Source: Chryseobacterium cucumeris (GTDB lineage: Bacteria > Bacteroidota > Bacteroidia > Flavobacteriales > Weeksellaceae). Taken from it: DNA of 64,000 nt. The notes beneath the pieces were generated by a model. The model was given only the letters and a program-made list of their open reading frames with translations. It did no database searches and was not told where the DNA came from. A program made the translations under genes and the position numbers. Positions 16,735 through 24,559 of the stretch are shown here, in pieces. Position 1 is the stretch's first letter; every line of letters starts with the position of its first letter. Where the stretch lies: assembly GCF_016775705.1 (NCBI RefSeq), contig NZ_CP068760.1:2976001-3040000 (forward strand). Reading direction: 5' to 3'.

Positions 16735-17264
16735 TAACAATACGAAAAGAAGAAAAAGAAGATCATCAAAAGGTCTTTCAGCTGACGGAAGAAGCTTTCA
16801 GAGAAATGGAATACAGTAATCATCAGGAACAGTTTCTGGTAGAAAAACTAAGACGTTCAGAAGCTTTCATCCCGGAATTATCATTGGTGGCCGAAGATGA
16901 AAAGGGTAGAATTGCAGGACATATTCTGTTTACTAAAATTAAAATTGTCAATGAAGAAAAATCGTTTGAATCCCTTGCACTGGCACCTGTTTCCGTAAAA
17001 CCTGAGTTCCAGAATCAGGGAATCGGAACGAAACTGATTCTGGAAGGACATCGAATTGCCAAAGAATTAGGATATGAATCTGTAATCCTTATCGGACATG
17101 AAAAATATTATCCGCGCTTTGGTTACAAAAAAACAAGTAATTTTGGAATTTCTTTTCCATTTGATATTCCGGAAGAAAACGGAATGGCTGTAGAATTGGT
17201 AAAAGACGGATTAAAAGATAAAAAAGGAGTGGTAAAATACCCTCATGAATTTGGAATAGACTAA
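16731..17264 (+). CDS. YhbS-like GNAT acetyltransferase
   Basis: A 177-residue GNAT of the YhbS type. It has LTEEAFREMEYSNHQEQFLV, ELSLVAEDEKGRIAGHILFT, LALAPVSVKPEFQNQGIGTK carrying the acetyl-CoA loop (QNQGIG), and LIGHEKYYPRFGYKKTSNFG. The substrate is unknown. It overlaps the preceding acetyltransferase and is followed after 12 bases by nadE, so all three probably share a transcript. Confidence 0.85.
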   Translation: MITIRKEEKEDHQKVFQLTEEAFREMEYSNHQEQFLVEKLRRSEAFIPELSLVAEDEKGRIAGHILFTKIKIVNEEKSFESLALAPVSVKPEFQNQGIGTKLILEGHRIAKELGYESVILIGHEKYYPRFGYKKTSNFGISFPFDIPEENGMAVELVKDGLKDKKGVVKYPHEFGID

Positions 17265-17276
17265 AAAATATAAATA

Positions 17277-18068
17277 ATGCAGACACAAAAAGTAATAGAT
17301 CATATTGTAAGCTGGTTAAAGGATTATGCTACAAATGCTAAAGTAAACGGATATGTAATCGGAGTTTCCGGAGGTGTAGATTCCGGAGTAGTTTCTACTT
17401 TAGCAGCAATGACAGGCATGAAAACATTACTAATCGGAATGCCGATCCGTCAGAAAGCTGATCAGGTAGATCGTGCACAGGATCATATGAATGATCTTAA
17501 ATCCAGATTTCCCAATGTAGAAACAATATCTGTAAATCTGACCCCGGCCTTTGAAGAGATCTATAAAACCTTCCATGTAAATGATGAGGTGTATCCCAAT
17601 GAGAATTTGACTTTTGCCAACACAAGAGCACGTCTCAGAATGCTTACACTTTATTATTACGGACAGCTGAACGGGCTTCTTGTTTGTGGAACAGGAAACA
17701 AAGTAGAAGATTTCGGAATTGGATTTTATACAAAATATGGAGATGGCGGGGTAGATGTTTCACCTATTGCAGATCTTTATAAAACTGAAGTATATGAACT
17801 TGCTAAAGGATTAAATCTTATCAAAAGCATTCAGGAGGCTATTCCTACCGATGGACTTTGGGATACGGAAAGAACAGATGAACAACAGATTGGTGCAAGT
17901 TATCCGGAACTGGAAAAAATCCAGAAAGAATACGGAACGAAAACGGCTGAAGATTACGAAGGGAGAGATAAGGAAGTGTTCCTGATCTTCGACAGAATGC
18001 ATAAAGCTGCCAGACATAAGATGGATCCTATCCCGGTTTGCGATATTCCTGAAGAATGGAGAGCATAA
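17277..18068 (+). CDS. nadE: NAD(+) synthase, NH3-dependent type
   Basis: A 263-residue N-type ATP pyrophosphatase. The P-loop SGGVDS is at residues 31-36, and further family motifs are NTRARLRMLTLYYYGQ, GLLVCGTGNKVEDFGIGFYT, YGDGGVDVSPIADLYKTEVY and PTDGLWDTERTDE. The length and the absence of an N-terminal nitrilase domain mark the ammonia-dependent form, which amidates nicotinic acid adenine dinucleotide to NAD. It is the last gene of the LRR-GNAT-GNAT-nadE run; no obvious terminator follows before the RNase gene. Confidence 0.93.
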   Translation: MQTQKVIDHIVSWLKDYATNAKVNGYVIGVSGGVDSGVVSTLAAMTGMKTLLIGMPIRQKADQVDRAQDHMNDLKSRFPNVETISVNLTPAFEEIYKTFHVNDEVYPNENLTFANTRARLRMLTLYYYGQLNGLLVCGTGNKVEDFGIGFYTKYGDGGVDVSPIADLYKTEVYELAKGLNLIKSIQEAIPTDGLWDTERTDEQQIGASYPELEKIQKEYGTKTAEDYEGRDKEVFLIFDRMHKAARHKMDPIPVCDIPEEWRA

Positions 18069-18120
18069 CAATACTATTCATTGGTAAGCTGACTAATACA
18101 TCATATAGTAAATAATAGTT

Positions 18121-18624
18121 ATGAACGGAAAAATAAGATCTGTATTTTTTATATGTCTGGGACTCCTTTTCGGAATGTCTGTAATGTATGTCTACAGAAA
18201 CTTTATTGAAAATAAGAAAGATCGGTCAGATTCTGTAAAAAAAGAAGCAGTGAGTTACGGAAGTACTTCTTCCGATGGAAGTTCATCTGGTCAGGTTTCT
18301 ATAGATCAGCTTACAGAGGAGAAAATGGTAATCAGCTATGTAAAGCAAAATCATAAGCTTCCGGATTATTATATCACTAAAAAAGAAGCAAGGAAACAAG
18401 GTTGGAATCCTTCTCAAGGAAATCTTTGTGATGTACTACCTGGAAAAGCTATCGGCGGAGATCATTTCGGAAACAGAGAAGGACGTTTGCCGGATGGAGA
18501 ACGATACTTTGAAGCAGATGTAAACTATCATTGTGGTGGAAGAAATGCTGACCGTATCATCTACACTCAAAATGGCGATGTATACCTTACCAAAAACCAT
18601 TATAAGAGCTTTGAAAAGCAATAA
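18121..18624 (+). CDS. Membrane-anchored barnase-family ribonuclease
   Basis: A 167-residue protein. An N-terminal hydrophobic anchor or signal (residues 7-25, SVFFICLGLLFGMSVMYVY) and a Ser-rich linker (44-58) lead into a barnase domain (65-166). The three catalytic residues of barnase are present: Glu131 in FEADVNY, Arg145 in ADRIIY and His160 in NHYKSF; Arg141 also matches a conserved barnase Arg. The fold would cleave single-stranded RNA after G. A barstar-like gene lies 524 bases downstream, separated by a small mobile-looking element. The hydrophobic segment has no strong cleavage site, so the RNase may be held in the membrane facing out. Cytoplasmic leakage would explain the need for an inhibitor. 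Confidence 0.85.
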   Translation: MNGKIRSVFFICLGLLFGMSVMYVYRNFIENKKDRSDSVKKEAVSYGSTSSDGSSSGQVSIDQLTEEKMVISYVKQNHKLPDYYITKKEARKQGWNPSQGNLCDVLPGKAIGGDHFGNREGRLPDGERYFEADVNYHCGGRNADRIIYTQNGDVYLTKNHYKSFEKQ

Positions 18625-18625
18625 C

Positions 18626-18659
18626 GTCATTGCGAGGAACGGAGTGACGAAGCAATCTC
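18626..18659 (+). repeat. Left 34-bp inverted repeat of the GIY-YIG element
   Basis: GTCATTGCGAG and GACGAAGCAATCTC flank a nine-base variable centre. The core itself can partly fold back (TTGCG with CGAAGCAA). Confidence 0.85.
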
Positions 18660-18675
18660 TATAAAAGAATCACAG

Positions 18676-18984
18676 ATGAAAGCAGGTTTTGTCTACATTA
18701 TGACGAATAAAAATCATACTACTCTTTACACAGGAGTGACTTCAAATCTGCCTAAACGTGTTCAACAGCATAAAGAATCATATTATTCTCAAAGCTTTAC
18801 TTCAAGATATAATTTATATATATTGGTATACTGGGAATCCTTTCAGGAAATAGGTGATGCTATATATAGAGAAAAACAAATAAAAGCAGGTTCCAGGCAA
18901 AAGAAACTGGATTTAATCAATAGTATAAACCCTGATTGGAATGGTCTTGCGGAGGATGTGGAAGATATTATGGATGTTTTCTGA
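18676..18984 (+). CDS. Solo GIY-YIG nuclease-domain protein (URI type)
   Basis: A 102-residue protein consisting only of a GIY-YIG domain. It has FVYIMTN (Tyr7), LYTGVTSNLPKRVQQHK (Tyr18, Arg27, His32) and AIYREKQIKAGSRQKKLDLI with Glu66, the metal-binding catalytic Glu position. This is the short UvrC/endonuclease-related class common in Bacteroidota. Its DNA target is unknown. It lies inside an inverted-repeat-bounded unit, which suggests the nuclease acts on the repeats or helps the unit move or persist. It does not look functionally related to the RNase and inhibitor on either side. Confidence 0.85.
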   Translation: MKAGFVYIMTNKNHTTLYTGVTSNLPKRVQQHKESYYSQSFTSRYNLYILVYWESFQEIGDAIYREKQIKAGSRQKKLDLINSINPDWNGLAEDVEDIMDVF

Positions 18985-19016
18985 GATTGCTTCGTCGCTA
19001 AGCTTCTCGCAATGAC
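18983..19016 (-). repeat. Right 34-bp inverted repeat of the GIY-YIG element
   Basis: Reverse complement of the left repeat except for the central nine bases; it overlaps the last two bases of the GIY-YIG stop codon. Confidence 0.85.
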
Positions 19017-19148
19017 TAGTGCATAATTTGTATTTAAGGGGTGATAAGTCGTAATTTTGAAAAATAAAATATTGTATGAGTGGCTCTGAAAAGATCCGCA
19101 AAAATGCAAGACTTTTTTAATCAATAAAAATTGGAAATTTAATTCAAT

Positions 19149-19460
19149 ATGAAGACAGTATATATAGATTTTACGGACATAGGTGACTATGAAGATTTTT
19201 ACGCCCAGCTCAAGGAGAAAATTCAGCTTCCTGAGCATTTTGGGGATAATCTTGATGCCCTTTTTGATACCATCACCGGTAGTCTGGAAATGCCGCTCCA
19301 TTTAGAATTCGTCAACATGACTGTAGATCAGCTTGAGATTTTTGAAGATCTTCTGACGACGCTGGAGGATGCGGAAGAAGAAGTTGAAGAATTTAGTTTT
19401 AGCTACTATCTTGAGCAGTACGAAGACGAAGATGATGATGTAGAATCTGAAGAAGAATAA
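19149..19460 (+). CDS. Barstar-family ribonuclease inhibitor with an acidic tail
   Basis: A 103-residue acidic cytoplasmic protein. Its start KTVYIDFTDIGDYEDFYAQL and the barstar core HFGDNLDALFDTITGSLEMP, which carries the inhibitory helix and its Asp residues, are followed by HLEFVNMTVDQLEIFEDLL. The last 12 residues are almost all Asp or Glu, extending beyond the classical 89-residue barstar. Barstars block the active site of cognate barnases by acidic contacts. The barnase-like gene upstream is the evident partner. The 124-base gap between the GIY-YIG stop and this start may contain its own promoter; none was clearly identified. A strong terminator follows. Confidence 0.85.
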   Translation: MKTVYIDFTDIGDYEDFYAQLKEKIQLPEHFGDNLDALFDTITGSLEMPLHLEFVNMTVDQLEIFEDLLTTLEDAEEEVEEFSFSYYLEQYEDEDDDVESEEE

Positions 19461-19465
19461 AAAAG

Positions 19466-19500
19466 AAAGGTTGTCCCAATACAGGAGACAGCCTTTTTTA
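19466..19500 (+). terminator. Terminator after the barstar gene
   Basis: A stem of 10 pairs with one mismatch (AAGGTTGTCCC with GAGACAGCCTT), followed by six T. Confidence 0.8.
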
Positions 19501-19547
19501 TGCTGATCCTTATTCTATAGTATTCAAATCTTTATTCCTTATCATAC

Positions 19548-19580
19548 AAACCTAACAGGTTTTCAAAACCTGTTAGGTTT
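19548..19580. repeat. Perfect 16-bp palindrome, terminator-like
   Basis: AAACCTAACAGGTTTT, one C, then its exact reverse complement. It may end minus-strand transcription past the cytidine deaminase gene. The AACCTAACAGGTTTT palindrome is, from memory, a frequent intergenic sequence in Bacteroidota. Confidence 0.75.
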
Positions 19581-19693
19581 CTTATTTTATTTCACTGTAA
19601 CGTTTATTCAGGATGAGCCGATGTGAACTTTTTGCTTCATAGCCTGTCAAAGTTTCAAACCTGGGCAGGGAGCTAAAATCAGGTTTCATCTGG

Positions 19694-20176
19694 TTACAAA
19701 AACGTAGAATCAAAATAAAAAGGAAGCAGATCTTTCACGGCATGCACTTTTACAACCTCCTCATTCATGCTTGAGAAATAAAGGTCGATATTTTCATTCT
19801 GCTTGGTTTCATACTCAATTAAACTCTGGCGGCATGCTCCACATGGAGGTATTGGTGGGTTTTTCTCATGAAACTCCTTCGGACCTCCTACTACAAAGAT
19901 CTTTTTTATTTTCACATCCGGAAAGTTGGCAGCTACCCAAAAAACAGTCGTTCTTTCTGCACACAATCCTGACGGATAGGCTGCATTCTCCTGGTTGTTC
20001 CCGGAATAGATTTCTCCGTTTTCCAGTAATACGGAACATCCTACCAAAAATTGAGAATAAGGTGCATAAGCATTCTCACGAGCTTCTTTGGCTCTTTCAA
20101 ATAATTGTTTTTCTATATCGCTCAGCTCACTGCTATTTTTAAAATATTCGTAACCGATCTGTATGTCTTTTTTCAT
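19694..20176 (-). CDS. cdd: Cytidine deaminase
   Basis: A 160-residue zinc deaminase. It has AYAPYSQFLVGCSVLLENGE, the catalytic CAE motif (Cys72, Glu74, in LCAERTTVF) and PCGACRQ with Cys112 and Cys115 as the other zinc ligands. The arrangement of three cysteines is that of the homotetrameric cytidine deaminases, which convert cytidine and deoxycytidine to uridine and deoxyuridine for pyrimidine salvage. A stretch (FHEKNPPIP) lengthens the loop before the PCxxC motif. It is monocistronic on the minus strand. Confidence 0.93.
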   Translation of the reverse strand: MKKDIQIGYEYFKNSSELSDIEKQLFERAKEARENAYAPYSQFLVGCSVLLENGEIYSGNNQENAAYPSGLCAERTTVFWVAANFPDVKIKKIFVVGGPKEFHEKNPPIPPCGACRQSLIEYETKQNENIDLYFSSMNEEVVKVHAVKDLLPFYFDSTFL

Positions 20177-20275
20177 ATATTGTCAACTAAAAAAGGGGGG
20201 TAAAATTAGTTCTTTTTAATGAAGTGGGCAATATTTATTCTTCCCCTGAAAAGTTTAATTTTTTAATGTTTAAAA

Positions 20276-21328
20276 ATGTTATACACACCGATAAAATTCA
20301 GAAATATAGAGTTGAAAAACAGATGCGTAATGTCACCCATGTGTATGTATTCATGTGAAAACGGAGAGGCTAACGACTTCCATTTTGTACATTACGGAAG
20401 CAGATCGCAGGGCGGTACCGGTCTTTTGATGGTAGAAGCTACAGGAGTAGAACCCAAAGGAAGAATTACCAATCACTGCATGGGAATCTGGAATGATGAA
20501 CAGGCAGCGAAACTGCAAAGAATCGTAGAATTTGTACACAAAAATTCAGAAAGTAAAATAGGAATCCAGCTGGCTCATGCCGGAAGAAAAGGATCAACAT
20601 GGAATAATATACAGATTCCTGTGGAAGAAGGTTGGGAAACTGTAGCTCCAAGCCCTATTCCTTATCACCCTACGGAAAGAATTCCTCATGTACTGGGTAC
20701 AGATGAGGTAAAGGAGATTGTTCAGAATTTTAAAAAAGCTGCCCGAAGAGCTGTAAAAGCAGGTTTTGATGTCATCGAAATTCATGGTGCTCACGGATAT
20801 TTGATCCATCAGTTTCTGTCGCCGCTTTCCAATATCCGAACGGATGAATATGGAGGTAGTTTTGAAAACAGAATCAGATTTCTGATCGAAATTGTAGATG
20901 CTGTTAATGAAGAACTGGACAAAAATACTGCCCTTTTTGTAAGGATTTCAGGAACGGAATATGCTGAGAATGGCTGGGATATTCAGAGTAGTGTAGCGCT
21001 GGCAAAAATTTTAAAAGAGCATTCCGTAGACCTTGTAGATGTATCCAGCGGTGGAAATATTCATGGAGCTAAAATCCCGGTTTTCGATGGTTATCAGGTT
21101 CCTTTTTCTTCGCAGGTGAGAAATGAGGCTGAAGTGAAGACAGGAGCGGTGGGATTGATTACCAGGGTAGAACAAGCCGACGAAATCCTTCAGAAAGGGG
21201 ATGCTGATCTTATCTTTGTAGCAAGGGAGATTCTGAGAAATCCTTATATTGCTGTTCAGGGATCTTTTGAAATGAAAGAAGACTGCTTTTTTCCACATCA
21301 GTATACCAGAGCCAAAATCTCTTCTTAG
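20276..21328 (+). CDS. NADH:flavin oxidoreductase of the YqjM (NamA) old yellow enzyme class
   Basis: A 350-residue FMN-binding TIM barrel. It starts LYTPIKFRNIELKNRCVMSP with MCMYS (a Cys modulating FMN, characteristic of YqjM-type enzymes), and continues IGIQLAHAGRKGS, the HGAHGYLIHQFLSPLSN signature, ADLIFVAREILRNPY near the C terminus and the phosphate-binding VGLITR. It reduces activated C=C bonds of enones with NAD(P)H, often in detoxification of electrophiles; the natural substrate is unknown. No cofactor domain is fused. A small DUF2752 gene follows after 29 bases. Confidence 0.92.
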   Translation: MLYTPIKFRNIELKNRCVMSPMCMYSCENGEANDFHFVHYGSRSQGGTGLLMVEATGVEPKGRITNHCMGIWNDEQAAKLQRIVEFVHKNSESKIGIQLAHAGRKGSTWNNIQIPVEEGWETVAPSPIPYHPTERIPHVLGTDEVKEIVQNFKKAARRAVKAGFDVIEIHGAHGYLIHQFLSPLSNIRTDEYGGSFENRIRFLIEIVDAVNEELDKNTALFVRISGTEYAENGWDIQSSVALAKILKEHSVDLVDVSSGGNIHGAKIPVFDGYQVPFSSQVRNEAEVKTGAVGLITRVEQADEILQKGDADLIFVAREILRNPYIAVQGSFEMKEDCFFPHQYTRAKISS

Positions 21329-21357
21329 TTACCCCAATAATCTGTAAAACCACAGGA

Positions 21358-21636
21358 ATGAATATTGATGATTTCATGCTTACCTGCCCCAGTAAAAAAT
21401 TCCTTGGGGTAGAATGTCTGGGATGTGGTGCTCAGAGAGCGATCCTGTTGGTATTTGAAGGAAAGTTTTCGGAAGCGTTTCAAATGTATCCGGCTGTATA
21501 CACTTTATTGTTATTCTTTTTGATCCTTGGGGTAAGTTTTATCGATAGAAAAAGAAAATACAGTAAAATTTTAATGATTATGGTGGTCGTTAACCTGATT
21601 ATTATGGTAATCGGGTATATGTACAAACACTGTTAA
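21358..21636 (+). CDS. DUF2752 small membrane protein
   Basis: A 92-residue protein with the DUF2752 signature: TCPSKKFLGVECLGCGAQRA (Cys at residues 10, 19 and 22) followed by two transmembrane helices (about 42-59, AVYTLLLFFLILGVSFI, and 70-86). Family members in Bacteroidota are unstudied membrane proteins whose cysteines are conserved. It follows the YqjM gene by 29 bases and may share its transcript. The remaining 267 bases before tssD are AT-rich and carry no other gene. Confidence 0.8.
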   Translation: MNIDDFMLTCPSKKFLGVECLGCGAQRAILLVFEGKFSEAFQMYPAVYTLLLFFLILGVSFIDRKRKYSKILMIMVVVNLIIMVIGYMYKHC

Positions 21637-21845
21637 CTATTAGAATCAACAGTAACCGTTTGATTATTAGTTGTTTTTGTGTTTTGATCTTCTTTGGTGT
21701 TATGTAGAAAAATTTTAATAAAAAATATAATTTATTAGATTAAAATTCCTGTATTGTTTTGTTGTGTAGAATTTTAAAATGTCGTAGAACTACTACAATT
21801 TATGAAACAGTGCCTTAAAAACTTTTTAAATTAGAACATGACCTT

Positions 21846-21853
21846 TATCTTTG
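21846..21853 (+). promoter_or_regulatory. Probable -7 element for the T6SS tssD gene
   Basis: TATCTTTG matches TAnnTTTG, 50 bases before the tssD start. No clear TTG lies 17-23 bases upstream. Confidence 0.4.
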
Positions 21854-21903
21854 TTTTATAAATCCTATAGCAGGGATCTCGTTAATGATTAAAATTTAAG
21901 AAT

Positions 21904-22308
21904 ATGGCAGGAAATTCAAGAGGAATCTTAAAATTCAATGGAGGTGAAGGTCAGAAGTTGTTAAAGCTTAACTATAGTGTGTCAAGATCTACAGATGTTT
22001 CAGGACGTGTAGCCTCTGACCCGTCAAACGCATTGATCAAAGTAACAATTGAAGCAACAGAAAAATCTGATGTTTTAGAAAGTTTATTAAACAGTAAATA
22101 CAAACCAACTAGCGGGGAAATCAACTTTAATAAATCTCACGAAGAGGGAACATTGATCTCTCTGAAATGGGAAAACGGATATGTTATCCAGCATGAAGTA
22201 GACTTTGATGCCATTGATAGCAATAATATGCTGATCAGCTTTGTAGTAAGTGCTGAAAGCATCACATATGGAAACTCATCTTATGACGGACTTTGGCCGA
22301 TGAGCTAA
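21904..22308 (+). CDS. tssD: T6SS-iii tube protein TssD (Hcp-like)
   Basis: A 134-residue protein with the Bacteroidota TssD pattern. It opens MAGNSRGILKFNGGE, has YSVSRSTDVSGRVASDPSN in the first beta hairpin, LLNSKYKPTSGEINF in the middle, and a C terminus with FVVSAESITYGNSSYDGLWP. This is the small all-beta protein that stacks as hexamers to form the inner tube fired by the type VI system. It has no signal peptide, as expected for a cytoplasmically loaded tube. A strong hairpin between this gene and vgrG suggests high tssD expression with partial read-through. Confidence 0.9.
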   Translation: MAGNSRGILKFNGGEGQKLLKLNYSVSRSTDVSGRVASDPSNALIKVTIEATEKSDVLESLLNSKYKPTSGEINFNKSHEEGTLISLKWENGYVIQHEVDFDAIDSNNMLISFVVSAESITYGNSSYDGLWPMS

Positions 22309-22330
22309 GTCTTTCATGAGCCAGAAATAA

Positions 22331-22362
22331 AAGACTGTCCTTACAAGACGGTCTTTTTTTAC
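22331..22362 (+). terminator. Hairpin terminator between tssD and vgrG
   Basis: A nine-bp stem with one G-T pair (AAGACTGTC at 22331-22339 with GACGGTCTT at 22347-22355) followed by eight T. Confidence 0.8.
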
Positions 22363-22455
22363 CTAGGACTATATTCTACAGGATTTTTGTTTTTAATTTT
22401 TAAACTCTCTTTCTGTTGAATAATCGTTTAAAAAACAAATCAAATCACTAAAAAT

Positions 22456-24387
22456 ATGTCAAATACACCTGGAAACTCACAAGCGGCGTCTTTTCGTCCG
22501 ACGCAGAATGCAGATGGTATTTCCGAAAACCATCACACAGGTATCAACCGTCTGGTAAAGCTTTCTCTTGTCATAGAAGGGAAAATTATCAAGTACTACA
22601 AGCATTTCAAGCTTAAACAAAGTACCAGACGACATCACGAATTTACACTGACACTGGCACACGATACCCTGGGAGACAGACAGACCCACTCACTGGAGGA
22701 AGCTAACAAGTTTCTCGGAAAAAGACTTACGGCGGTTATTTCCTATAAAGATATAGATAACAGTCCGGAACGAACTTTTGTGGGAGTGATTACCGGAGTA
22801 GGATTCAGTCAGGAGCATATGAGTCTGGGAAATATTGTACTTACAGGTTACAGTCCGACCATCCTTCTTGACGGAGCACCACACATCCAGAGTTTTGGAG
22901 GAAGCCAGCCGGTTAATATCGGAATTATTGCAGAAGAAGTGATCAAACAAGGGATTGATAAAAGCCGTTTTGATATCAGGGTAGATGCCAATAATTTCTC
23001 TCAGATCATCTATAGCAGCCAGTATGATGAAACCCATTATAACTATCTGGCAAGAATGGCCGAAGCATACGGTGAACAATTCTACTACGATGGTGAAGTT
23101 TTACATTTCGGAAAACTGCCGGCTCAGAATAAACCTATTACCCTTACTTACGGAAGCAGCGCCAATGAAATTAAAGTTGAGCTGAAAGCGGTACACACCA
23201 AACCACAATTTTACGGTTATAACAGTAATAAAAATGAAAAGCTGACTTCTGGGTCTACACCCATCAAACATGTGAGTGATCTTGCAAAAACAGCATACAG
23301 CCATAACGAAACTATTTATAAAACACCGGCTTTACAGATTGCTCCTATCAAAGCTGCCACACACCTGGATGTGGAGTATTCGCAGAAAAGCGCTTCAGGA
23401 AGTGAGGCGGTGAATGTTTTTTCCGTTTCAGGAAATACAACGGTTCCTTTCCTTCACCCGGGGTGCGTAGCAGACGTCCAGATGCGTAAACAGGATTCCA
23501 ATGAAACCTCTTATTTCACAAGGATAATGATTACGGAATCAGAACATGAGATTGACACAATAGGTCATTATAAAGGAAGCTTCGTAGGAATTGCAGCAGA
23601 TACAGGGTTTCTTCCAAAGCCGGAATACACCATTCCGAAAGCTGAGCCACAAACTGCCACCGTAATTTCCAATACGGATCCCGAAGGACAGGGAAGAATA
23701 CAGGTAAGATTTGACTGGCAGACCAATGATACCACTCATTTTATCCGTATGATGAGCCCAGATGCCGGAGGAACAGATCAGATTACCCAAAACCGTGGGT
23801 ATGTAGCCATTCCGGAAGTGGGGGATCAGGTGATGGTTAATTTTGTGCACAGCCATCCGGACAGACCTTTCGTAATGGGAGGAATGTTCCATGGAGGAGT
23901 TGCTTTGGGCGGCGGCGTAAACAATCACCTTAAGTCTATTCAAACCAGAAGCGGAATCAGGATACTGATGAATGATGAAGAAGGAAGTGTAACCATTCTT
24001 GATCCAAGCGGTAATACCTATTACATGGACGGACAGGGAAATATCAGTATGAAAGCCCCTAAAAACTTTACGTTGAATGCGGGTGATAATATCAACATTA
24101 CTGCAGGAAAAGAAATTTCTATAGGCGCAGGAGCAAGTATTACCAGTACAGCCAACGATAATATTGTTTCCATCGCAGGAAAAGATATGAAACTTACGGC
24201 TTCGGGAGATATTACGGAAACTTCCGATACCAGAACGGAAATGATTGAAAAAGAATTCAAAAGACAATCTGAAACCTCCAATGAAATTGCAGGTGAAATT
24301 TCCATGTTCAGTCAACTGGAAAATATGACCATGCAGAGCGGAAAGATTGTAGAATTCAACAGTGCTGAAAAATCAAAACTCTTCTGA
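22456..24387 (+). CDS. tssI: T6SS spike protein VgrG (TssI)
   Basis: A 643-residue VgrG. Residues about 30-380 form the gp27-like part (LVIEGKIIKYYKHFKLKQST, EAYGEQFYYDGEVLHFG, FLHPGCVADVQ). About 395-480 is the gp5 OB-fold with the signature TDPEGQGRIQVRFDWQ and VMVNFVHSHPDRPFVMGGMF. After about 500 comes a beta-prism needle (SIQTRSGIRILMNDEEGSVT, then gly-rich repeats to about 600). No toxin domain is fused at the C terminus, so the spike must carry separate cargo through tip proteins such as the DUF4280 protein downstream. It heads a co-directional run to 34.5 kb whose gaps are mostly below 55 bases. Confidence 0.95.
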   Translation: MSNTPGNSQAASFRPTQNADGISENHHTGINRLVKLSLVIEGKIIKYYKHFKLKQSTRRHHEFTLTLAHDTLGDRQTHSLEEANKFLGKRLTAVISYKDIDNSPERTFVGVITGVGFSQEHMSLGNIVLTGYSPTILLDGAPHIQSFGGSQPVNIGIIAEEVIKQGIDKSRFDIRVDANNFSQIIYSSQYDETHYNYLARMAEAYGEQFYYDGEVLHFGKLPAQNKPITLTYGSSANEIKVELKAVHTKPQFYGYNSNKNEKLTSGSTPIKHVSDLAKTAYSHNETIYKTPALQIAPIKAATHLDVEYSQKSASGSEAVNVFSVSGNTTVPFLHPGCVADVQMRKQDSNETSYFTRIMITESEHEIDTIGHYKGSFVGIAADTGFLPKPEYTIPKAEPQTATVISNTDPEGQGRIQVRFDWQTNDTTHFIRMMSPDAGGTDQITQNRGYVAIPEVGDQVMVNFVHSHPDRPFVMGGMFHGGVALGGGVNNHLKSIQTRSGIRILMNDEEGSVTILDPSGNTYYMDGQGNISMKAPKNFTLNAGDNINITAGKEISIGAGASITSTANDNIVSIAGKDMKLTASGDITETSDTRTEMIEKEFKRQSETSNEIAGEISMFSQLENMTMQSGKIVEFNSAEKSKLF

Positions 24388-24388
24388 T

Positions 24389-24559
24389 ATGGCAATCATC
24401 AAAACAGCAACCAACCTGCGCATAACAGTTAAAGATTCTTACCATCTGAGTGTAGGAAAAAAGGTTGAAAAAATAGCAAAGAAAATCAATGTGGAAGCAC
24501 ATAAGGAAAATCTGGTTTTAGCGAGTAACAAGAAGATTATGTCCCATGGTCATAAGTAA
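24389..24559 (+). CDS. Small basic protein encoded between vgrG and the DUF2931 lipoprotein
   Basis: A 56-residue protein of unknown function, starting two bases after the vgrG stop at ATG 24389 (an upstream in-frame start inside vgrG at 24362 is less likely). The sequence AIIKTATNLRITVKDSYHLS and KVEKIAKKINVEAHKEN is rich in Lys and predicted beta then helix. Its last five codons overlap the following gene. The tight packing with vgrG suggests a tip adaptor or a chaperone-like accessory; this is inference only. Confidence 0.6.
   Translation: MAIIKTATNLRITVKDSYHLSVGKKVEKIAKKINVEAHKENLVLASNKKIMSHGHK

Larger units (their letters stand above)
18626..19016 (+). mobile_element. 391-bp element: solo GIY-YIG gene bounded by 34-bp imperfect inverted repeats
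   Basis: The ends are inverted copies of each other: 18626-18659 (GTCATTGCGAG, nine variable bases, GACGAAGCAATCTC) and the reverse complement at 18983-19016. The outer 11 and inner 14 bases are identical and only the central nine differ. A single GIY-YIG gene fills the interior, its stop codon overlapping the right repeat. The left repeat begins two bases after the stop of the RNase gene. No target duplication is evident. The unit sits between the RNase gene and its barstar-like partner; removing it would leave a 133-base gap. This palindrome type is, from memory, widely repeated in bacterial genomes, so mobility is inference. Confidence 0.65.

Noticed and set aside
23539..24315. Long minus-strand open frame opposite vgrG
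   Set aside because: VgrG is a clear full-length gene with recognised domains; the minus frame is rich in Cys, Ser and His and has no family features.
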